Source: Cristatella mucedo (taxonomy: Eukaryota > Bryozoa > Phylactolaemata > Cristatellidae). From it: a stretch of DNA of 64,000 nucleotides. Both the position numbers and the translations under genes were made by a program. How positions within the stretch are numbered: the first letter of the stretch is position 1; every line of letters begins with the position of its first letter. Of this stretch, positions 1 to 10,290 are shown in pieces. Below the pieces are notes generated by a model, which saw only the letters and a program-made list of their open reading frames with translations, was not told where the DNA came from and ran no database searches. The stretch lies in assembly GCA_009760855.2 (NCBI GenBank), contig WPIO01000046.1, forward strand, positions 1,365,001 through 1,429,000, in the 5' to 3' direction.

Positions 1-352
1 CCCGAGTCTGCCAGAGTCTGCAGCGACTGAGTGCTGCTGCTTCCGCTCGGGTCAGCTGCAGCCTCACGTTCACAGCTGGAAATAAGTATACGGCCATTGA
101 CAGCATCAGCCTCTGCAGACGTTGAGCCAGACGTCTCAGTGACATTGGAAGCTGCTGCTGCTGGTCTATCAGGCGAGCCAGTGCAGTCCGCTGGAGGTAA
201 GTCGTCATTGATGCTGTGTTCTTGGTCATTGGGTGTGCTGCCTACTTCCGACTGCCTAAGCCTGTTTCTGGCACTCCGTCTGACCGGAGCACAAGGGAGA
301 TTCTTGAGTCGGGATTCATCACTAGCAACCTGTGCCCTTTTCGACAGTCGCT
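1..352 (-). CDS. BRD10: BRD10-like exon 11 (partial, runs off left edge)
   Basis: A strong acceptor, gattttcttgcag|AG, opens a 352-base frame with no stop to the window edge. It gives [35 protein letters not shown] and Ser/Thr/Ala/Asp-rich sequence. The single base left by exon 10 completes a GAG codon. The composition fits the long low-complexity C-terminal part of KIAA2026-type proteins. Minus-strand coding is preferred over the plus-strand ORF at 31-447, which has no splice or family support. Confidence 0.72.
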
Positions 353-3300
353 CTGCAAGAAAATCAGGACCACCTGTGCAAGTTATGGCAATAACTACAA
401 ACAAATTTCAAATAAACATTCGAATAAACAAACAAATATATGCATAGGCACAGACACAACACAGCATACAGACACATACACAACATGGACACACGCACGC
501 ACGCACACGTGCACGCACGCACACACACATGCAGGCAGCTGATTTTCTGACAGCTTGAAGGATAAGGATCATGGGTATGGCCAGCAGAGAAGTGATAGCT
601 AATGCTAATAACAAAAATTATAAAAATAATAATAATGCACTTGATAAGACGCCCTCAGAGAACTCAATCTATTTCTAGGCGCTTTACATTTGCTGCAAAG
701 GGAACCGCGATTGAATGCAGTGTAATATCATGCTTGATAAACAACATGAATAACATGGTTAGGGGTGACTTGCACAGGGTCAGCAGCAAATGTGGTTAGT
801 GGCTGTGTGCACAGTGTCAGCACGCATAAGCACATGAAGGACGAATCAAAGGGACCCACTAAATGCTGTCCTAGATCGGTGTGTTTTTTTAGCTCTTTTT
901 AAATGTGGTCAAGTCAGGAGACGTTGTGACGCAAGTCGGGAGGAAGTTCCTGGCTTTGGGAGCATACGAACTAAATACACGATCTCCAAAGGATTTGAGG
1001 TTTGTACGAGGTATAGGTAAGCAGCTACATTCCGAAAAGCAGGTGGTACGATGCTTGGCCTGGTGGGGGAGTAGATCTGAGAGATAGGTTGGAGCCCAAG
1101 AATGAAGTGACCTAAAAGTGAGCGACGAAACCTTGAAATCGATCCATTGCTTGACTGGGAGCCAGTGCAGGTCGGCAAAAACTGGTCTGATGTGGAAACT
1201 GCGACGCTCACGGCAGACAAGCCTAGCTGCGGAGTTGTGCACCAGCTGCAATCGCCTGATCGCGCATGCCGGTAGGCCAGTAAGCAGTGAGTTGCAGAAG
1301 TCGAGACGGGATTTCACGAATGCAGGGACCAACTTGGACGTGGTATCCTTATCTAAACAAGCCCAAATTTTAGCAATGTTATGAAGCTGAAAATAGGCAG
1401 ATTTGACTGTGGAGCTGATATGGTCGTCTAACGAGAGGTCACTTTGGAATATGACACTTAGATTTCGAGCTGATTCAACAGGAGATATGCTGGCAGAGCC
1501 AATTTTGAGGGTCAGCTTTTCCAATTTCTGAATCAGACTGGGTTTGCCCATAACTAGTAAGTTCGTTTTATCATCGTTTAGTTTTAGAAAATTTGCTACC
1601 ATCCATGTGCGGATGTCATCAATACATGCAGCAAGTGAGTTGAGAGAATTCGAGGTGCTCGAAGGCTGGAAGAAATCAAAGCAAAGGTACAACTGAGTGT
1701 CATCCGCAGAGAAGTGAAAGCCTAGGTTGTGCTTGGCAATCACATCAGCAAGAGGCAGAGTATAAACCGTGAAAAGAACCGGACCTATCACGGAGCCTTG
1801 AGGTACTCCATATTTCAGAGGTACTTCAGATGATCTTCGTCCATTCACGTCAATACTCTGGAGTCTCCCACAGAGATACGATCTGACCATTGCAGAGCAG
1901 TGCCAGTGATTCCCAGGCGAGATTGGCACTCTAGAAGAACTTTGTGATCGATAGTATCAAAAGCTGCCGAAAGATCGAGCAAAACAAGCAGTGACACTAC
2001 CTATGTCTGCATTCCTAAGTAGGTCATTGTACACCCTAAGCAATGCTGACTCTGTGGAGTGATTAGCTCTAAAGCCAGACATGAGTTCAGCTGGTCCGCC
2101 ACGAACAGTTCCAGTGTCTTTGATAGGAATGATAGAAGAGACTGGGCGGTAGTTGCTCAAGCTCTCTTGGTCTAGTGTCGCTTTCTTGAGAAGTGGCCTG
2201 ACTACAGCTTTTTTGAAAGGTGCTGGGACATGACCTGAGGCTAATGACATATCAATGATGTTAGTTATGCATGGCAGCAGTAGATCAATGCAACGTAAGA
2301 GTGGGAATACTGTCCAGAGTCTTCTTTGATTGGGATATGAACCTCAGGACGAGATCACCAGTGACCTGCTTAAATGTAGACATTGAGGTGCATCCAGGAA
2401 TCGGTGAACAGCATTCCAGGGGTGGGATGTTGTCATCGCAGGGATGGACTCCCTGATCTTGTCTATCTTCTGCACAAAGAATCGTGAGAAGCGATCGGCT
2501 AGATCATCCCAAGGATCATCAGGTCAGGAGCTAATCTGGGAGCGGTTGAGGAGATGGTTGATCGTCGACATCAGCATTTTTGGATTGTGCATCTGTGATT
2601 CAACAATGTTTTTATAGAAGCTAGACTTGGCCTTTGCTAGGATCGATTGGTACGACCTACGTAGTCTTCATATGCCTGTCGATGCAGTCAGTCCTAATCT
2701 TTTGTATGCTTTTTCAAGCTTGCGCATGGAAGACCTGGCTACTTCAATGTCTGTGGTAAACCATAGGCCGTCTGGGCGAGGGCGCACAGTGAGCTTAGTC
2801 AGAGGTGCAAACTCGTCGAGCAAACCAGCTAGTGTCATGTTGTAGCTATCTAACAGTGATGACAGATCATAGGGAGAACTGAGCAGCAGAGGCGAAACGG
2901 GTGGTCTGAATCGCCTTTTTGGGAGGCACTATTATGATAGGGAACAACAACGGTCCATGAACAAAAGCTTGTGGCAGTCTACAGCCGACTGATCTCATAG
3001 GTGAGACAACACTGATCTACTAGGTGCGACCTGACTGTCACACGACACAAACTAGACATGGATGCTGCACTCCAAAAGTTTCTACGCACCTGGTCAATTG
3101 ATCTGAGTTTGGGTTGTTTCTAACATTCGAGTAAGTCATTAAACTACACTAGTTATAAAGTTGTGCGGTGAGTCGTAGTGTGCCATTACGACTCACTAAG
3201 CGTGACTACCACGTGACTAATTCACTGTTTACAGTGACTAGCTTAATGAGTCACGTTATGTGCATGTCGTGGCCATCACGTGGTTCTGCCCCCAGCCGAC

Positions 3301-6300
3301 GGTCCATCCGCCCGGGTCGGGCTGGCTCCACCCCGGCACACGACCTATCCTTGCCATGCGCAATTCACTTCTTGCCTGTGCTGCTGCAGCCTGCACGCAC
3401 GCTATCCCCTCGCTCTCCTTGCTCCTTGCTCGCTCATACTCCTGGCGTCCCATGGCTGCTTCCACAACGGCCACTGCATTCTTATGAATTGCTTACGTTT
3501 GCATGCGCATCACGTTTGCATGTTTTTTTGGATGCAATCCTCTAATCCATAGCACAGATGCTTATAATCGCTTATAAGCAGGCTCTCACACACACAAAGA
3601 GTCAGCTGGCTTTTTGCTACATCAACGCAAACATGCAGCAGCACACTTACCTGACCTTGGCGATGCACAAGAAGTGCGATCAGTGCCCAGATTTCTCGGT
3701 ACACACTTGCCATGAACCTATCAATTAAATTGAAAGATAAACAGCAAATTAAATAGAAAGTTCCATGTTAAACGAGCAAATGTGGAGCTACAGTAGCATT
3801 TGCAGCTGGATCGGCAGCAGCTGCTGCCATTTGCTCGGACCTGCTGCACATCGACTTCCAGATCAGCTGACTCTGCACCTAGTGTCTGCAGTGCAGTTTT
3901 AGCAGCCTTGCTGCCAGTCCTCTTGCGTCCAGACGCCTGCCAATGCAAACGGTGCAGCCAGTCATTAAGCGAACAGATCACGGCTACAAAGAACAGCCAA
4001 TATATGCACAGAAGCAGATCTCACGAGTAAGCTATAAGCAAACTGCCAGTTTGCTATAAAATGAGCTTGTCGAGACAGATATATCTAGCGATAGACAGCG
4101 ATATCCATATCCGACAAACGGCACAGAAATGTGCAAGAAGCTTCACCAGCTTTCACCCATTTTATACTTATCTAGGCCACGAAGCTGGTTGAGCCCCCCC
4201 TAGGATCCAGCCAAACTGGTCGTGATCGGCCCAGCCTGAGACATCCTTGGAAAAGCCCTATCCTCTGCCTGCAGAAACACAGTGCTGGTAGCGGCCGTGA
4301 TCATCTTACCCCCCCCCCAGTCTCGGCGAGTTTCGAATCCGAATGCCTGGGCGCATCGTACCGGTCTCACGTGATCGTGATGTGGAGCCGCCTGTCTAGC
4401 CATCAGCGCTGGCTGGCCAGCCAAAAGCTATGAACCAGGTATTGACAAATGTCAACCGCATGCCGATGCATAACCGCCACCTTTGTTCTAACGATGCTGC
4501 TCATGTCCCAAGTTCATTCACTTCAGCTGTGCACAACCCCAACCAATTACAAAACTTGACTGGGAACGAATTATCAATGGCGACCATCAGCAGGTGCTCA
4601 GCAAAGCACTGTGCATGCAGTACTAGCACATGGCACATTAAATCTCGCTCCAAGGCATGTCTGCTCATACTGAGAAGCAAAGACTGATATTTAATGCGAA
4701 TATTGCAAGTATGCAGCACAAGAATGGCTGACGAGGTGTACTGCTACAAAACCAACAAGAGCGCTAGTTAAGATTGTTAAAATCAGCGCATGCATGCAAG
4801 TGCACCCGACTTGTACACGCCATTACCTTCTCTGCCGGGAGCCGGTCTAGGGCTCGGGTAGGCACAGCAGCCAGACGATAAACACGCACATCGGTGTTTC
4901 GAAATTGAGGAAAGTGTAAGTAGGTTCTGCCATCAGCGTCAACACCCAGGATAGATTCCCTTGCCTCATCAGCAGGCAGGAGATCGATAGCTTCTCGCAC
5001 TGCCTCCTGGGTGTGCTGCAAAAAAATAAGAGCCCAGTAGGAACTAGTGCAAGTATGACTACAATCCCACTAGACCTCATACTACGAGGTATACAGTGAA
5101 ACACTAGCCAACCAGCAAGACCACTGGAATCGCAGAAATTATCTCAGAATTATCAGGCTACCGATAAACACGGCTCTTAGAGCACTACTGAAAAATGTAT
5201 TAATAATTTAAGACTACTTTAACCTTACGACTACCATGTTAAAAACCCACATCCATTTTAAGAACTATGCTGAATAGAGCACGATCAAGAGTATAATCAA
5301 GCACAGCTATGGTGATAAATTCAGACTACCTCCATTCTACCATCCAGACTGCCACCTCTTGCTCATTCTGTATCCGACCTTCTCAGTGCTTTCTCGGTAA
5401 ACTGCCTAAGGCAGGAGGGGGATGGGCGGGTGATGAGAGAACTTCAATAGGTGAGCGGTGCACCAATTTCACACACAAGGCATTAACAACAGGAGGATGG
5501 CCCGTATTCTTCGGATGCGTGAATGCTGGGCGAAATTAAACCAGACTATTACGACAGAAATGCTCCTTGCCAAACTGATTTGACTTAAAGGGTCCCTAAG
5601 CAATGAGCTTCAGCACAAGAACTTGTCACCAAAGACATCTTTGCTCCCTAATAAGATAGCTTGCTTGAAGGAGCTATCACAGGAGCACGGGAAGCCACTA
5701 TGAATGGACGAATCTTAGTCGGCAAAAAGAGAATCTTTATCCTTTTGTCTTGCGGCCGTTACTACTTTCAACAATTAGGAGGAAGAAGGCCCAGTGTCTA
5801 AGTAACGGGCAAACATCTGGCATGCCGAAAAGTCTACTGGACTGACGAGCACAACACTCAGCTCCTTTGGAGCAATCAACACTGCTTCTATATCAGCAGA
5901 AAAGGGAGTACTGCTAACTTCTCTGAAGCATACTGTTTAGCAGGACATGGGCCGAGAAACAGTTTGAGACTTCTTTTTCGGTGCTGCCTTTGGGCTGCTG
6001 AATTGGGCAATTCTGGCATATAGACCAGAACGAGCTTGTATATGTGTGCATAGACACACTCAAACGCATAAGTATTTACACGGGTGAATAGGTACTACCA
6101 CCAAGCCGTTGCCCCATTAGTTGATTGACTCGTTCTTCGCCGAACAGCACTGACAACATGCGCACGAGGCGTTTTAATTTTTCTATTATCAGCATTAAGG
6201 TTATGCATGCACTAACGGGTACTCACATCAATAGGTCAGGCCACCCCTGTTCTTAATGACTTCGTGTATTTGCCAGGGCGTTGAATCAGTCAGCTTCCGG

Positions 6301-9300
6301 CAAACATCCGGTGTAATTAATGCACTCCCACAGATGCTTAAGCCGGCCAAAAAGCTGCTTGAGGAATGAGGAGATGCTATTCCCAGCTCTAAGTGAGACC
6401 TCCAACCTGTCCCACGATGCTCAATAGGGTTAAGATCGGGTGATTGGCTAGGCCAAATAAGGACTCGGACACCTGAATCGGCAAAGAATTGCTTCACTGC
6501 ATTTCAGCATGCTTGGGATCATTATCCATTTGCCAAATGTAGTCCTCCCCAACAAGAGCTCTGGCACATGACAGGCCAACATTTTTGACGATGTTTATGA
6601 ACACAATCAAGTATTAATAATAATCCCGTTGATTCGGTATCGAGTTCCTATGCCGGAGGCCGAAAAACAAGACCAAAACAAGCACACTTCCACCTCCTTA
6701 CTTGAGCGTAGATTGCAAGCAGTCCGGGTGCCGTACTCTTCACCTTTTCTTCGACTGACGAAATTCCATCCGCTTGCCATCTCCGTGGACCATGAATGCT
6801 GTAAAGTGGGCGTATTTTCGCGCCCCCTGCAGACTGCAATTTTGTTATCGTTCGTTAATTAACGGCTTGCGTTTACTAACTCTTCTGTAAATGCCGTGCT
6901 GTGTAAGCTTCCTATGAAACGTATCGACACTCACAGCCTTGCCAGTGGATTCTTCTAAAGTCTTGGAGAGAGAGCTCGAAGTGGTGCTTTCCTTCGACAC
7001 GGTGCAGCCAGTTTTAGCAGACGGTCATCTTTTTTTTGGTCTTCGAACGTGGGCAGCCGGTCCGTGGTAAGACGTCCGTTCTACCACCCGGAAAATACTT
7101 ATAAATAGGTTATGCCTGACCGATCCCTCCGACTTAAAACCAAGCTTCCGTGCCACCTTCACGTTGCTAAGATCCATCTTGTGATAGGTGACAATTTGGC
7201 CTTCGATTTCACTATGTAGCTCCTTTGTCTTTCTCAAGGAGGATAAGCACCGTAAGAGCAGCTCTAAACGAGCAGTGCATCCAGGAAGTGCAAAAGTAAC
7301 TCCCTCCCTGTGCACAAGTGAATGCACAGAAAAATCGTTGGCCGTTTGGATTGTAAGTACGATAATCGAACTGCAAGTAAGTTCTGCAATTTTTAAAGGT
7401 AAAATACCACCCCGGGCCGCCGAAGTGTGCTTTGTTTCTAACAATTTCGTGGACACAGCTATCGACATTGGGTCCATTTTATGTAAACAATCAGGTTAAT
7501 GTAAAAGCTGGCCCATATGAGGGGGGCCTCCGAGAGTGAATAGTTACTCAGTAGACAGTATCTAATGCACTTTGAAATACTTTTACGGGTGAGTGTATAT
7601 AACAAAAAGGTGGGGATAACATAAGATGTGCTATTTCAACAAGTTAAACAGCCACACCAAACACCACCCTATGATATCCTGTGGAATTCCACAAGGTTCT
7701 GTTCTCGGACCGTTGTTTGTCTTCCATACAGCGACTTTCAAGGTCATTCGTACGAATCGGCTATGGACCGTTGTTTGTCTTCCATACAGCGACTTTCAAG
7801 GTCATTCGTACGAATCGGCTATGCAGACGACACCCAGTTGTACTAATCATTCAAGTTACCGGAATCCTCTGAAGATGACCGATAAACTGAATGCCTGTCT
7901 TGCACATATTAGGTCAATCAACTAAATCATATAAAAGCAAATTCCTCCTCACTAGAAAATCCAAAAAGGATGGCTGAAATGAATTGAAAATTGATAAATG
8001 ACATACTCTTACATGGACACACCAAAGAAATAAACCGTCGTAAAATGTTTGCAATCAGGGTAATTTCTTTGACTCTAGTAATACGCTTTAATATTTGATC
8101 ACAAGACTACTGCAACTGAAAGTCATCAAATTCATTTTATCTCCGTAAGTAGGGGTTACTCGTAGCAGTGTTTTGCTAAAAATCGCAAGGGCTTGCTCGA
8201 AACCGAATTACTCTACAATTTCTTCCGGGCTCAACTAATGGGTTTCGGTGTTGATAGGGCTGCTAAAAGAAAATCCACCATGCATCTACAGTAGGCGCTA
8301 CAAATTGCCACCAGATCTGTCTTGAGATCAATGAACTTCTGTCACGAGTACCTTTACACTTCAGGAGCTCTGATAGCTTCAGAGTGATAGTCTCTATTCA
8401 GTCGAGTTGCTCGCTTCACACATGCTACGGGGCTCGAGCCCACGACCTTGGCCATAAAGTGCATTCACCTTGACCTCGGTCAGGGCGGCGTGCACTTTAA
8501 CCACTGGGCCAAACCAGCGCGACGGGAATGCTTACCATACAGTGCTCGCAAAGTGCCTTCAAAATCCAGACCTTCTGAAGGTAGAAGAGATCGGCGAAAG
8601 ACTTTCTTGGCAGTGGGTTTTGATGTCCGACGATGCCAAAGAAGCGATTGTCGATGCCCAGCTGCTCGTCCACAGAACTGCCGCAAGCGGCAGCAACGTC
8701 GGCTGCCTTGTACCAGGCATCCAGGCGAGTGCGCAGCTTTGCTTCCCACACAGCAAAGGGCATGGGCGCATGGTTCCGCATCCTGGGGACCAACGACGAG
8801 GCTCCAGACATGTGCGAGCGCAAAAAAAAGGAGCACGGCGGCTAGAGGCACAGCAGACGGCAGGGACGGCATCGAGAGGTGCTCATACAAACCACCCGGG
8901 CACGATTTCGGCAGAATGCTTTCACCTGATCCGCTGCTGGGGAGTGCTGAGCAGCGACGTCATCAGAGTACTCAGTGTGATGCTCTCGATAGGCATGAGT
9001 AGGATCCGCTCCAGCTCGTGCTGCGAAACTTCGGTTATGCTCAGCGGACCGCGAAACAGACACAAAAAGTGCCCAATCTGAGGCAGCTACAACAGCGCCA
9101 GGATTCGGTATAGTTAAAAACAAAACACAGCAACCTGTCAACCACACGCTGCTGTCTTGCCAGCTGTGACTTGCGACCCTCTCACACTCTGACCGTGCTA
9201 CCAGCCAACCTGAATGCCAAGCACCCTACTGCCGGCTGCAGTGGCGAGCAGGTGGCCAGACTCTCTGGATAGCTGCCCCGAGCGAGCTCAATCAGCCAAT

Positions 9301-9365
9301 CAATCAATCAGCCTGATGCTCCTCTTTGCCGGCTAGGTTAGTGAAAATTGACAGTGGGCAACCGA

Positions 9366-9418
<53 letters not shown>

Positions 9419-10250
9419 TGTATGTATGTATGTATGTATGTATGTATGTATGTATATATATATATATATATATATCGTTTCGGAGGTTGGCTAAACCTTT
9501 GCAGCACTGGCCACAGACTGTGGGCAACCTGGGCAATGCATTGCCGTCCACAACTGCACTTGTTCAGTCGATAAAGCACTCAAAAAATATTAGCCGATTA
9601 ACAGCCTCATTTGTATAGCCTTAACGACCATCACATCCTCGCTTGCAGTTGGCAATAATGCACCACCCACTGCAGGATTCGAACCAACGTCCGCGGTGGT
9701 GAAGACCAAGCACCTTTCCTGCTGCAAAGCCAAGCTTTCGACAAGCATGCGTTGGCAAGACAGAGCAAAAGCAGAAATTTAACGCTAGAAAAGGTGCTGA
9801 CAAAAGCGAAAGCAAAGTGCTGAAAGTGTGCCAAAAACGAGGACTGCATGGGGAAAGGCAGGCCCTTTGTCATAGGGCAAATCCCACGGCTTAACATTCA
9901 CGGCATCAGTTGCAGCATCGGCCACTGCTGGCTTGACTTGCATAAAAGATGCACTCCTACTGAACAGAAACTGTGGCCGAAGTGCATGCTCCACATACAG
10001 CTAAATTCATTTGCACCAATGTGCAGGCATCTGCTACCATGGGGGCACAGAAGAGAGGAGGAAGGGCAGAAAAGAAGCAGGTTGGTCGTGGGCGTTTGCT
10101 ATATTGGTAGGTAGAGGTTGGCGACGACAGACCGCTGCAAAACGCACATGTGGTCCAGAGGGTAAATAGGCACTGGATGGGTGAGGGTCCTTTGAACACA
10201 AGATCCAATCTCCAGCTTGCCGTCGAACATTTAAACTAGTGCATTTCATT

Positions 10251-10290
<40 letters not shown>

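Noticed and set aside
31-447. 138-aa plus-strand ORF
   Set aside because: The minus strand here is an open exon with a strong acceptor and phase match to the BRD10-like gene; the plus ORF has no splice or family support.
905-1384. Plus-strand ORFs of 60 and 88 aa (also 23751-23933 minus)
   Set aside because: Antisense shadows of the LINE RT C-terminal region, found in both LINE copies.
8448-9081. Overlapping plus-strand ORFs of 184 and 203 aa
   Set aside because: They are antisense to BRD10-like exons 6 and 7.
9304-9618. ORFs on both strands with [14 protein letters not shown] repeats
   Set aside because: They are translations of the (TA)n-(TGTA)n microsatellite.
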